From positions 78,547,056-78,611,055 of the forward strand of contig CM049310.1 of NCBI GenBank assembly GCA_026874595.1: DNA of 64,000 nucleotides. The letters run 5' to 3'. This DNA comes from Sipunculus nudus. Taxonomy: Eukaryota; Annelida; Sipuncula; Golfingiida; Sipunculidae. How positions within the stretch are numbered: the stretch's first letter is position 1; the number at the start of each line of letters is the position of its first letter. Shown here in pieces: positions 34,201 to 44,200 of the stretch. The notes under the pieces are model-generated. The model was not told where the DNA came from, made no database searches, and was given only the letters and a program-made list of their open reading frames with translations. A program made the position numbers and the translations under genes.

Positions 34201-36971
34201 GAGAATTTCTGAGGGGGGAAATTACCAATGTAAAGCACAACTGCCCTACAGCTAGTTTACACATAACAATGATACTTTGAAATGGCCCATTGTGACTTAC
34301 AAGAATAAACAGAGGGTTAATAATTTCCTGGTAAATAAGCATATATACCAGGGCATTAGGAATTCCCAGAATCTCCAAGGAAATACTGGGAAATACTATG
34401 AATTACTGGGAATAATAGGATTAACTGTTTCACATTTCCAAAGTTTTTTGTATTGTATATTTCAAAGATTTGCTAACAAAGAATAATTTTGCACATAACT
34501 CCTACTGAATGTTTTTCTAAATTTACCTGTAATCACTAATCCCATCCACACCTTAGAGGTGGTTATTATGTCAGACTTAGGACAGATATATGCAATGAAG
34601 AATGTAAAAATACTGATAAAAAAATAGTGGCAAAAGCAGGGTCCCATGAAACACCTAAAACACCGTTTTTTTTGTGGGGTGGGAGGTACTCAAGACAAAA
34701 CACCATGAAGCTGTCATTTAACTTTATATCTTAAGCCATAAACTGACAAGAACAAGCAAATTGAAGGAATTTGTCCTTCGCTTCTGCCTTCAAGTCTAGA
34801 ATGATTTTGAAGTCTGTGGTGACTAAGTGCAAATAGTTTTAACCATGCTCAACAGATGGCAGCACCCGGCATTTACTGCAAAAAATTCAAGTAATTTATG
34901 TTCCCCGCTAGTGACACCTGTTGCTGATTAGTGACACTAAATGTGCTGATTCATCATATCAAGTTATCAACAATGAAAGATCCTAATGTATTATCTTATC
35001 AGACAGACACACTAAAACCAATCCCATCCAAAGTAAGCATGAGAGCAATCACTGATCCATATTAGAAGGAAATCGAATAAAATTTAGGAATCTTATCGAA
35101 CGGAAATGAAACCTGAAGGACAAACGGACAGACAGAGGGACAGACAAACCCGAGGAAGTGGGGGGACAACTACAGATAAACTAGACATTTCTGGCTTTGG
35201 AGATGCCGTAGTATCCCCAAACATTGGGCATACCCACTTTAAAATAGGCCCCCTTCTCCTGAAGCATATATTGACACTTTACAGGCTCACCAATTTTTTA
35301 ACTTGTCCTACAACTTTTATGAAACAATTTGTGTGCCAATTTTGAGGAAAACATATGCACTCCTTCAAAAGTTATGGGGTCCACAAAAATCCTGTTTCAT
35401 CAGATTTGACCTTGAAAACCAAGGTCACCATTTTCTAAATGTCCGAAATCTTTGTCCGAAAAATTTGTGTCAAATTAGAAAAAAAAATTATCCAGTGCGT
35501 CAAAAGTTATGGAGTTCATAAAAATCCCATGTTTTACCAAATTTGACCTTGAAAACAAAGTTCAAGGTCACGAGATTTCAAACATGTCCGAGATCTTGAT
35601 GAACACAATTTATGTGTCAAATATAAAGGAAGAAGATGTGACACTTCAAAAGTTATGGGGTTCACAAAATCCTACATTTCCACAGATCTGACCTTAAAAA
35701 ACAAAGGTCAAGGTCACCAGTTTTGCATCAAGTCTGAGATCTTACTGGAACCAATTTGTGAGTCAGATTTAGGAAAAATATGCAAAGCTTCATCAATTTT
35801 GGATTCACAAAACTCCCATATTTCCGCAGATCTGACCTTCAAGGCAAAGTTCATTAGTTTTTGATACTGTCAGATAACTTGGTTGAAAACATTTGTGTAT
35901 CAAATATTGAAGGGGAAACATGCTATAATTTTACTGTAAAGTTATCGGGTTCCCTATAATGATACATTTTGGCTGATTTGACCGTGAACATCAAGGTCAA
36001 GGTCACTCGTTTTCAAACTCATTAGACAATTTACCATCTGACATCTTTCATTTTGATTTTCAGATAAATACATAAGAAATATATTGTTTTTTTTTCCCAA
36101 ATATTGAAATATCTAAGGTCAAGACCACTCTCATAGTGAAGGTTCATCCTTTTACCCTTATGCATGTGCATATTGCATAAAATGAAAGAAATCTGTCCAT
36201 TAGTTTTTTACTTATAAATCCCATTTTCTGTTCATACAAATGTGGTATATATTCTATAATCATTCTCCGTGTTCTCAATTTGAAGCGAATGTTGAGTCAC
36301 TCACACATCGTCTTGACTAGCTATGTGCGTATATGGACGGACGTAATGGTGATTAGTATTAACCCTTTACTGTTTACAAGCCACTAAAGAGCACTCAAAA
36401 TGGGCCACTAGAATGCCATGATATGTATAGAATCTTTCATGACAAAAATATTGCATATTATTTCTAAGTTTCAATGATTTTCAATAATCTTCAGCAAACC
36501 CTCTTAGATGGAACTGTTGAAAATTTGATAAGGATACAAAAACAGCTTGAAAAGATATGGCTGTTGGAGTTAATATAAATAGTGTCAGAATTTGTCGGAA
36601 ATCTAAAATAAATGTAAACAGTAAAGGGTTAATGTATTGAAGAAGTATGAGGCAGTTGAAAAGAAGTGACGAAATTAAGACAGAAGAAGATTGTTATAAA
36701 AACGTTTTCTGTTCATAAAGTGTCGTGCCTCATAGAGATGCGTGAGTTATTCTACAATCGTACCCTCAATTTCAGTAACATTTATGAGGCAAGTGCTGTC
36801 TACATGCTACAGTAGTACAGTAAATTAAAGTACAGACTACAGGTTTTGAGTTGGCGATATTAGGGGTACTATAGTGTCATATCTGTCTTAGACCCTTTTG
36901 AAAATGAATTCTGCGATAATGATGCAATGATATCTTGCCTTCGGATGATCCGAGATGGAAGTCATTTTCAT
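28046..36971 (-). CDS. TSEN15: tRNA-splicing endonuclease subunit Sen15 (TSEN15), four coding exons
   Basis: Exons on the minus strand: 36971-36939, 33316-33238, 30490-30307 and 28211-28046. They join in phase (0, 1, 2) to 153 residues with a stop at 28046. The product resembles the Sen15 family: an HPK motif (9-11), then MLELLKQGVDRPAAERAFSV (12-31), then YLSLVEVKRWWGV, a central beta-rich part, and LVPPDPPE (120-127) where vertebrate TSEN15 has a similar LPDPQ. The tail 128-150 is charged and basic. Known for the family: TSEN15 is a non-catalytic partner of TSEN34 in the nuclear four-subunit enzyme that cuts introns from pre-tRNA. Internal acceptors and donors are canonical except the first donor, which is GC. 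Length fits the family (human about 170). Confidence 0.85.
28578..29135. repeat. Direct repeats flanking a TIR element
   Basis: About 75 bases starting TGGAACTTA at 28578 recur at 29058 with roughly 80-85 percent identity by eye (shared words: TAGTGATTACT, GACCACAAA). They bracket the TIR element at 28670-29053. This is far too long for a target-site duplication, so it points to an older duplication around the insertion or to arms of a larger repeat. Confidence 0.7.
28670..29053. mobile_element. Small TIR element (MITE-like) in the last TSEN15 intron
   Basis: The left end AAGGTAGCATTCCATG and the right end ATGGAATACTAGCTTT are imperfect terminal inverted repeats, and the inverted similarity extends inward through TGCAGTATG/TACTGCATA. 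Length is about 380 bases. The left arm is related to 62382-62480. There is no coding capacity. The transposon superfamily is not clear. Confidence 0.65.
29481..30207 (+). mobile_element. pearl-like element, copy D (short form)
   Basis: It begins with AACCCATGGGTCATGACGCTCAG and ends with ACGGATGTACAGACAGACAG and the hairpin TAGCTCAGATGACT / AGTCAGCTGAGCTA, like copies A-C. The inside is unrelated to A-C and holds its own diverged tandem duplication of about 250 bases (about 29700-29855 and 29960-30125). G15 lies at 29989-30003. It sits in the last intron of TSEN15. Confidence 0.75.
30307..30490 (-). CDS. TSEN15: TSEN15 exon 3
   Basis: It is flanked by acceptor TTTACAG and donor GTACGA on the minus strand. 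It encodes KRWWGVTMETDPTFKQVILS, then the strand-forming segment ending in CQIEDKYNTN, and splits Val and Ser codons at its two ends. Confidence 0.87.
30491..31087. other. TSEN15 intron sequence
   Basis: No gene. At 30701-30740 a diverged copy of a pearl-like left end (AATGACCTTTGGGTCAAGAC, then ACTCAACTGA) is visible without a matching right end. Confidence 0.5.
31088..32232. repeat. 42-bp minisatellite in a TSEN15 intron
   Basis: About 27 copies of a 42-bp unit (words CATGACTCCTAGAAGCCTTT and TCAGGCCAGTATGATGATGG). Units differ mostly at three positions (A/G before TCATG, T/C in GTAYGATG, C/A in GAMTCC). The last two units are diverged. Since 42 is a multiple of 3, two minus-strand frames stay open for over 360 codons, as a by-product of the repeat. 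Confidence 0.95.
32233..32665. repeat. AAGTC/GAGTC-rich interspersed repeat
   Basis: Words such as AAGTCC, GAGTCC and AAGTCTGAG recur at 32250-32340 and 32550-32650. The right end read on the minus strand is CAGTGATGGAGGGCTC, which resembles hAT terminal repeats. The left terminus is not found, so it is only a tentative MITE. Confidence 0.45.
32675..32905 (+). repeat. About 200-bp interspersed repeat, copy 1
   Basis: It shares words with 58600-58810 over about 200 bases: GTCCACCTGNTTTTTGC, ACATTTCAAGGGAAA, CCTAATTTTCAAC, AATATGAGAAATCA, TTTTACAACATAT. Both copies are in the same orientation. No coding potential. Confidence 0.75.
33238..33316 (-). CDS. TSEN15: TSEN15 exon 2
   Basis: It is flanked by acceptor TCTATCTTTAG and donor GTAAAG. 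It encodes MLELLKQGVDRPAAERAFSV and then YLSLVE. It begins exactly at a codon, as needed for the phase-0 join to exon 1. Confidence 0.85.
33317..35279. other. TSEN15 first intron, gene-free
   Basis: No gene seen. A 'GAATTACTGGGAAATAC'-like word group at 34350-34420 is related to one at 45000-45075. A short ACGG/ACAG-type stretch (35123-35150) precedes the divergent repeats. Confidence 0.5.
35280..36060 (+). repeat. Divergent tandem repeats, about 115-150 bp period
   Basis: Five or six units share AAAAGTTATGGGGTTCACAA, TTTGACCTTGAAAACAA and AAGGTCAAGGTCAC, near 35360, 35505, 35645, 35790 and 35935. They are followed at 36334 by GGACGGACG. A tandem core followed by ACGG repeats is again the pearl-type layout. 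The chained short ORFs here are caused by the repeat. Confidence 0.8.
36359..36632. mobile_element. piggyBac-type MITE
   Basis: A 266-base element (36363-36628) is flanked by TTAA on both sides and has perfect inverted ends: TTAACCCTTTACTGTTTACA at left and its exact complement at right. TTAA target duplications and CCCTTT-type ends are diagnostic for piggyBac. It has no ORF. Perfect ends suggest recent insertion. It lies in the first TSEN15 intron. Confidence 0.9.
36939..36971 (-). CDS. TSEN15: TSEN15 exon 1 (coding part)
   Basis: It encodes MKMTSISDHPK. The next bases are GCAAGA, a GC donor in AAG|GCAAGA context. The join to exon 2 is in phase, and places HPK directly before MLELL, where vertebrate TSEN15 has HPK followed by YLEMM. 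No GT donor exists in this frame before its stop. Either Met1 or Met3 could be the start. Confidence 0.7.
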
Positions 36972-37250
36972 AAATGACGTAACCAGTGATCACAGTCAAT
37001 ATCTCCGCTGTTTCGTTTCAAGAACAAGTTCCCGTGTGCCCGGGTCCGCTGTGTACGTACAACACTGCACCCTCTACTAAAATTGGTGTTCATATTGAAC
37101 GGCAGGTGACGCTCTATGATCAAGACGGACGCGAAAAATTTAGTTGGCGAGTCCACCGCCAGATGTCAGGTGTTCGCTGGTACTCTTTGCGGCGATTTGA
37201 GTAGGTATATGTTATTCGATTTCGTGGAAGGCAGAGATCGAGGGGGTTGA
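36972..37250 (-). promoter_or_regulatory. Probable TSEN15 promoter / 5' UTR
   Basis: Directly upstream of the TSEN15 start the sequence becomes richer in GC and CpG. It has a CRE-like TGACGTAA at 36975-36982 and a CATCTGGCGG word at about 37158-37167 on the minus strand. No TATA box is evident. The 72-codon plus-strand ORF at 36986-37204 is probably incidental. Confidence 0.5.
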
Positions 37251-37822
37251 ACAGCATAAAGCGTCCAAAAAAAAAAACAAAAAAAACCTGGGACTGCTGA
37301 ATCATTCACGTCACACAATTGAAAAACTATTTTAATCAACCAGAGATTTATTATACTTTTCTTTTAAATATTATTATCTTTGCCCCAGATGATTAAATAA
37401 TTATGGCAACTAAAAGGCTTTGGAAATGTTAACAATAATGTAACTTTTGTTATATTATTATTATAGGAAACTTTATAATTATGCCTTCAATAATATATTT
37501 AATTTTACAAGTAACATAAGATTAATAAATTGCTGTATTAAATAAATCGCACACGTTAAATCTGGTGAAATTTGTATATTTGCAAGACAATGAGCATGGC
37601 AATGAGCACCTTGATGTGGTTAAGTAAAAATTCTAGACATAGCTGAATTATTTAATGAAACTTATAAGGATTAAAGCTGAATCATTATATGTTAAAAGAG
37701 AAGAAAAAAATATTTTCCCTAATTTTCAGAAATGCTATTAAAATAAAACAAAATGCAAATCAACTTATGAGTTCAGTATCAACAATACTACTGAAAGCTA
37801 AAAATATATTGTTCCCCGATTT
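37251..37822. other. AT-rich stretch between the two promoters
   Basis: No gene or repeat is recognised. Confidence 0.45.
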
Positions 37823-38184
37823 GTGACAATCAAAAAGAGAGGGAAACTATTCAAATTTCATAGGCAGCGATTTACTTCACTTTTATACGGCCCCTTGAAC
37901 CGGCCGCACGGAGGGGATTTCCCCACGCCTATTCTGAGTGACGCAAAATCTGTGCAGGGAATCCCCACTTGCGATCTCCTATCATACACCGCGGCACTGG
38001 CACATTGTTGTTGTTCCAATCGGTTCTGCTTGGAGAGTGCTGGCCCCTTTCAGCATGTGTCAAAATGGCGTTGTGTACGAAGTGACATCAAGTCGGCTGG
38101 TGGAATTTTGTGTATAATCTTGTGGCAGTTGTGTTCACGAGTGATTTAGCCATGTTAGAAAGGTAAGGGATTCAATGAAGTTCG
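37823..38184 (+). promoter_or_regulatory. EXT1 promoter / 5' UTR region with upstream ATGs
   Basis: From about 37860 the sequence is GC- and CpG-richer than its surroundings, as at a promoter. Two upstream ATGs precede the EXT1 start: a five-codon uORF (stop included) at 38152-38166 with G at -3, and an ATG at 38175 that opens an overlapping out-of-frame ORF to 38369. A donor-like GAAAG|GTAAGG at 38163 could mark a UTR splice. The transcription start is not determinable. Confidence 0.55.
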
Positions 38185-39104
38185 ATGCAGGCCAAACAGC
38201 GCTACTGTATTGCCGCTACATGTGGTCTCGTCCTTTTTATACTGTTTTACTTGATCGCCCCAACTGGCAATGGACGGCCCGGCACAAGACGTATTGGGGA
38301 GAGAGATTTACAGGGGAATCCCCACAGCTCAAAAAGAACCTATCTGGACTCGGACGACCTACGATATGACCAAAACTGGCATGCATCGGTCCATTTTCGT
38401 CGGTTCCTCGAAGCAGTCACCACACAAACGCGGCCAACGTGCCGCATGGAAACTTGTTTTGATTACACCAAATGCAAATATGGTTTCACTGTCTACAGTT
38501 ATCCCGAGTCGGAAAAAGTTTCACCCAAATATGCTGAAATACTCCATATTATTCGAAAGTCGCGTTACTATACCAAGGACCCCTCAAAAGCATGTATATT
38601 CATTCTGTCCATTGATACACTAGATAGAGATGTTTTAAGTAAAGCAAATTATGTTACTAATGTTCCTGAAAAAATAAAACAAGCAGAGTTTTGGAATGAT
38701 GGCCAGAACCATGTTATATTTAATTTATATTCGGGGACTTGGCCAGATTACACTGAGGACCTCGGTTTTAATATTGGAAAGGCCATGCTTGTCAAGGCCA
38801 GTATAGCAGAGAGCAACTTTCGTCCTAAATTTGATATTGCGTTACCTCTGTTTCACAAGGAGCATCCATTCAAAGGAGGAGAAAGAGGATCACTTATCGC
38901 TAATAGTGTACCACCAGTCAGAAAACATACGTTAGTGTTTAAGGGAAAACGTTATCTCACTGGTATTGGATCTGAAACCAGGAATTCACTTTATCATATC
39001 CATAACGGAGGAGATATAGTGTTACTTACCACCTGTCGTCATGGAAACAGTTGGAAAGAATTAGCAGATGATCGCTGTGAAAAGGATAATGCAGAATATG
39101 ATAA
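38185..39104 (+). CDS. EXT1: Exostosin-1, first coding exon
   Basis: 306 complete codons plus two bases, ending at donor AA|GTAAGT. EXT1 polymerises heparan sulfate by adding alternating GlcA and GlcNAc, with EXT2, in the ER/Golgi. The start MQAKQRYC is nearly that of vertebrate EXT1, which fixes the ATG. A single membrane anchor spans residues 8-25 (type II). The exostosin domain starts at about 88 (METCFDYTKCKYGFTVYSYP) and contains HVIFNLYSGTWPDYTED (176-192), KASIAESNFRPKFDI and VFKGKRYLTGIGS (251-263). The phase-2 exon end matches the large first exon of vertebrate EXT1. The rest of the protein lies beyond the window. Confidence 0.95.
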
Positions 39105-40810
39105 GTAAGTTTTGTTTTTATTTTCCATTTAAATCAGAGTGTTTATGGCACTTTTTTTTATCAGCATCAGTCATTTCTAGTGCTAGGATAAAAAAAGATA
39201 TATGTATAAATGAAGATAAACCCCTCACAAATAAATTTTGGTCCATTATCTGAAAGTATGCTGGTTAAAGTTGCTTTATGACTGAGCTGAATGCAGTCAT
39301 CCTTACACTACTGAACTTAAAAATCCATAAATTTCTTGTTTATCTTTTCTGAAGTAATAAAAGTGTTTTAAATATTCTTCTGTTTACAGGGTTACTGTTC
39401 TATTTTTTACATATTCTTTAATGGCATGTACACACATGATACATGTATGATATGCACTGGTAATACTGGTCACTGGACCAGTCTGGTACTTGCAGTACCA
39501 CACAGCTTGTCACTAGTAGCCTGTGATAGTACTTACTAGTAGTTTAGTTATGTATACTGTAGTTCATTATATTTCAGGCTTCCAGATGACAAGAGATATG
39601 TTGTCACTTATGGAACATTAGTTATCATGATCATTCTGAAGTTTTCATCTAAGAGTCTGTCTGGAGATACATGTATACTATATGAGTTACATAGCAGTAA
39701 ACCTGAGATGACGAGAAAGCTTTTGATCCAGATGTATTGACTTATAACTGGTTTTGTTGATGCTGTGCAGTATGTATGAAGTAGTTAGGGCAGGTTTCCT
39801 GACAGGTGTATCCAGTGTCGGTGCCCTGGTCAAGCCATACCCTAGTCCGCCACGTACGGACTCCATTTATCTGTGATATGGAGTCCGACCGTCTAGCGGT
39901 GAGAGTTCACCCTGCCGTACATGGAGGGACCTGTAACATGAATTATCACTGCTTGTTGTGCGATAGAGAAACAATCTTGTATTTATACATAGAAATAAAC
40001 TTTTTATGTATCAAATTAAATCGATATATCACCTTTAAGTGCACCTGTAAATGTTTTTTATCCTTTGAACCGCCGGGGTTCAGTTGTTGCATGCCAACTG
40101 GACACCACTGGAAAAGGAATCCCATGCAAATTAGGTGGGCAATCTATGCAAAAGATGAATCCAGGGGGGCTTTTCCCAGGAATGCCAGTGCCGTGCACTA
40201 GGATAGACCATATTTTCATAAACATCCTTCCCATCATACATCGCGTGTTGTCAATGATGCTAATTTCCTATTGGTTGTTCCAACCGGAAAGCGCCATCGG
40301 CCAGATGGAGACGAAGCAATATCTGACTTCATCCAGAGTAAGTGCCCATACTTTATTAATGCTGATCATCCAGCAAAAGTTTTGGTCCCAACGGAGTCTA
40401 AGCATCTGTAACAATTATAATATGTGGGGTTTGTTTGGTGTCCTCACGCTTCACAAGGCATATACGTGTCTGAGGGTCTGTACGGATCCATACAAACTTA
40501 GATAGTATAGACTCTCCCCGCCAGAGGCTGCAGCGCTTGTATTGTTTACTATATATGTCAGCGCTGCAAGACTGCAGCAAGCCATACCCAAGAAATATCA
40601 GTGACCATGCTGAGATCAGTCAGTTCACAGCCTGCTTTAAGCAGAAATCTGCTATTAGTATTATGAAACATAAGTTACACAATACACAACAGCACCAGTG
40701 ACACAAAATTTACTTCTGTTTATGTTAAATAATATTTAATATCCAAATATATACATTTACCATGTATGGAATAGTACATCATATATATGTATATTTATAT
40801 ATATACTAGC
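39105..40810 (+). other. EXT1 intron 1, 5' part
   Basis: This is intron by inference from the donor at 39105. A GC-richer patch at 39790-40380 has a hairpin (ACGGACTCCAT / ATGGAGTCCGA at about 39853-39885) and, at about 40200-40409, an open frame of 69 codons (FLLVVPTGKRHRPDGDEAIS, then HPAKVLVPTESKHL). I do not recognise it. Confidence 0.5.
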
Positions 40811-41200
40811 TGATAGACCCGGTATACCAGGCTTATTGCCGGGGTTGGGGAGATTTATTAACTGAGATGTGAAATGTTGGCTCATTTTTTTTATCCAAAA
40901 GTTAACAGAAAATATAGGTTTTCAGTGGGAAACTGTCTCCATAAGATATGTATAAACTTTTTGGCACGACTGCAGAATAACTCGCGCACCTCTCTGAGGC
41001 ACAACACTTCTGTGAACAATAAACGTTTCTATGTAGAGCTGCTTGTATCTTAATTTTGCCACTTACTTTTAAATTACATGAATCCTTAACATCATACCGT
41101 CCGTCCGTATAAACTCATAATCTGGTGGAGACAGTGCGTGAGTGATCCTGCAGTCGCTCCAATGATTTTAACATTCATTCTGTGGTTCTGTCCTCGTGGC
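40808..41200. repeat. Unclassified repeat remnants in the EXT1 intron
   Basis: CTAGCTGATAGACCCGGTAT at 40807, after an AT run, looks like the 5' end of a family I cannot name. At 41095-41190, CCGTCCGTCCGT, then GTGCGTGAGTGATCCTGCAG and CATTCATTCTGTGG, match words at 36275-36353 (opposite orientation) and 36727-36785. Confidence 0.45.
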
Positions 41201-44200
41201 AAGAAATTTATACCCCGGTATGTTTAACTTGATGACCTGGCCAGTGATGGTGTTGACATTGCGAACCGGAATGAGACGCGGGGGCATTCAGGTTTTCGAT
41301 GATATTTGACTGGATTCTATCGGTGGACGTAAAAAGATTAGGTTGATGTGAGGAACACATGAAAGATTTATTAAATGTTCGTTGCAAGGAAACTGTTCCT
41401 GAAGAAAGAAACAGAAATATGCATACCTCGTAAGTAGCAGAAGCGGACCCAACGGAATTCCATGCAGAGTGTCCGTATTCATTTTCAACCGCCGCAATGT
41501 TTTTTTTTTCGTCGTATCAGGCAAGTTTTGAGGCCTGAAACCTCAGACACCACTCCACCCAACCCCACCCCACGCATGTTCCTGAAATTGGGACCTTGAA
41601 TTAGGTTTTGTCATTAATCCTCCTGGGTTGAACTCTCCATTTCATAAAGCGAAAAAACATGTGTTTTTCTCTTTTACTGACCACGCACGTGGGTCAGATC
41701 CCTCATTGAAAGCAAGCGCTATTCATATGAACAATAGTCCTTAGTATTAGGGGTTAAGTGACCGGTAATTGCTGAAGACAGTTCGGCTGTGCTCGGTAAA
41801 AAAATGGAAAAATCACTCAAGATTATATGTATATTAAAAATTATTTATTTTCATATCGCCTATGTCACTGCGGGGATAATAACCTTTAAAATGATGTATG
41901 GCACAATATTGTACACAGCGCGGTTTTAGAGAACATTGCGCACAAACATGAACTGAATTTCTTTTATAAGTATTAGATATATATGCATGATTGTTCCCTC
42001 CCAGAGAAGGAACCTTGTTTATTGATGTATTTGTTGTTGTCTGCTTATAAATGTTATTTAAATTCTAATAATTAATTTGTTATTATGGTTTGTTATTTTT
42101 GTTTTAGGGTTAATGATTGGAACTAAATTTATTGAAATAAATTTAGGTGAATAGTCTGGAAATATGTGTTCCGGTGTGCTGTGAACTGAATTGGAAAATT
42201 TCCAGAAAAATGTCACAAGGTGAAATATATATACATAATATATCAAGGGAATTTTTGCATCAGCAGTAACAGTTCAGTAATCTCAATTTTTGTGTTTTGG
42301 TCTGCCATTGTCAACCTCGGACCTTTATTGGAGAAATGTTTTATATCAGCTGTAGGCCTGTAACAGTTTATAACCAATGGTGCCAAAGCACCACCTCCCT
42401 TAACATCATGGGAAACTCCAGACATGGGTCAGGTCAGAAATAAAAAGTGTAGCTGAGAATGAGATGGATTGATATGTGGTGTGTGAGAACATGCACATAA
42501 TTTAGAAGTTCCATCTGTATAGAAAAGTGTATACTTTTTATAAGAGATAATTATTTTTATATACTGGTTTTTTTTTTTAAGTGTTCTTATATTATTTTTC
42601 CAATCAACAGCTGAAGTTTACTAACATTCCTAATTCAGTACCATACCGCAATCGTAGGTATAAAGGTTTATTATATACATAGAATAGATGCACCAATGAT
42701 CAGTTTGGTCACTGTGCCCATAACATATTGTCACTTGTTCAAGCATGGACGTGTTATTTTAGGTACATATGCATGGTTTAATACAGCTCTGAGTTTTACA
42801 TGTCTGTACATTGGGTCAATGGCCAGAGAGTAACACAAGTCCAGTATTCAGGTTAGGTGTCATCTTAACTAAATAGTGGTTGGATTTCAGAGCTGACCCT
42901 GACAAGAACTCTGTCAGTACCTACATGGAAAACAGCAAAAGCAAAGTGGTGAAATCTGGACAGGACTTCAGTGATTTGGTCCAGTGGACTTCTGGATTAA
43001 TCCAGTCGCTTGAATCCCTATTTGTGGTTGTGTTTTATAGAGAAATGGAGGAAACTGTAAACTACATCAGATAGCATGTTGAACTAAAGAGATGTAATAT
43101 GCTCTGTTGCTTTCTTCCCATTTCCCCCTAAAATAAGGGTTCAAGCAACTGTGATTAATCCAAACGCTGTGTATAAAGAACCTGAAAATCTATAAGGCTT
43201 TACAAAAGCATTTTTTTATATGTATGTAATACATACTATGTTTATATGTAGGTTTTTCTGCTCAAAAGGAACCTCTTCCTGTTGAGCATTGTGGGATTGC
43301 TTAGACTACTTATCTGAACTGTCAAACTTTATAATCAAAGTTTGTTACAATTCAAGAAAACACCTTCTGTTTACAATTCAAAACATGTGCAAGCTTTCAA
43401 AATATTACCTTAAACTTATTCTATGAAGTTTTTACCACTAAAACATGGTTAAACACCCCATGTTTATGTAATTTGTCTTGAAACTGTTCTTCTTCAATGT
43501 ATTTGAATGGACTACATCACCCTATTCACTACCTTTATACCAACGCTTTCTGTGTGTTACTGTATGTAGAAACCCATTGCATTGTGGGCCGTAGATTTCA
43601 CATCCCACAGATCCTCACCAGAAGAGTTTGAGTCCTATTCTGCACAGTGTGACAGTGGACACACAGTACCATATTCAGGCCAGATCCCAGGTCAGGGTTC
43701 AAACTAGTAGTTTTGGCTTATATACAGTGTTTGTAGAGTATATATATATATAGATGAAACCAAGACTGAAGAAAATAAAATAAATGGAGTGTAGCTGACT
43801 GTGTTGAACCATTGAGATTGAATTTAGGACAAATGAGCTGCTGGGCTTGGATCAAGTTTGGTCAGCTTGAAAGCTCACTTGAGATTTTAATTTAGTCTCC
43901 GCAGGCTAGGTATAAATAACCCAGGTCTCCAATATTACATATCTGATCAGATATGGTAAACCCAGCCTTGGCAGAGACGGATGGTTTTTCATCCAGCCAG
44001 GCAGTCTTTTTTGTGGACTTTTAATTTGGAATAATAGCCAAACAAGAAAGACACTACCCATGATAAGCTGTTTGCTTCAGAAACATCAATTGAAGTGAAA
44101 TTTTATCACGCCTAAATCTTGTGCCTCGAGGTAATTTAATTCAACACTTTATTGAGAGAAAGAGTCCTTGAAACCTGACTTGTAGCTTTTCAGACTCTTT

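Noticed and set aside
34351-34420. Shared 'ACTGGGAAATAC' words with 45000-45075 as a transposon
   Set aside because: The similarity is short and has no ends; it could be simple-sequence drift.
34462-34647. Alternative first exon of TSEN15 (contains a Trp-Met-Gly word)
   Set aside because: Its donor leaves phase 1, but exon 2 needs phase 0. The exon at 36939-36971 fits in phase and carries the HPK motif.
36986-37204. 72-codon plus-strand ORF upstream of EXT1
   Set aside because: No recognisable domain. It overlaps the likely TSEN15 promoter, where higher GC lengthens chance ORFs.
40807-40860. Hammerhead ribozyme at CTGATAGACCCGG
   Set aside because: The CTGATGA and GAAA core elements with a stem between them are not present.
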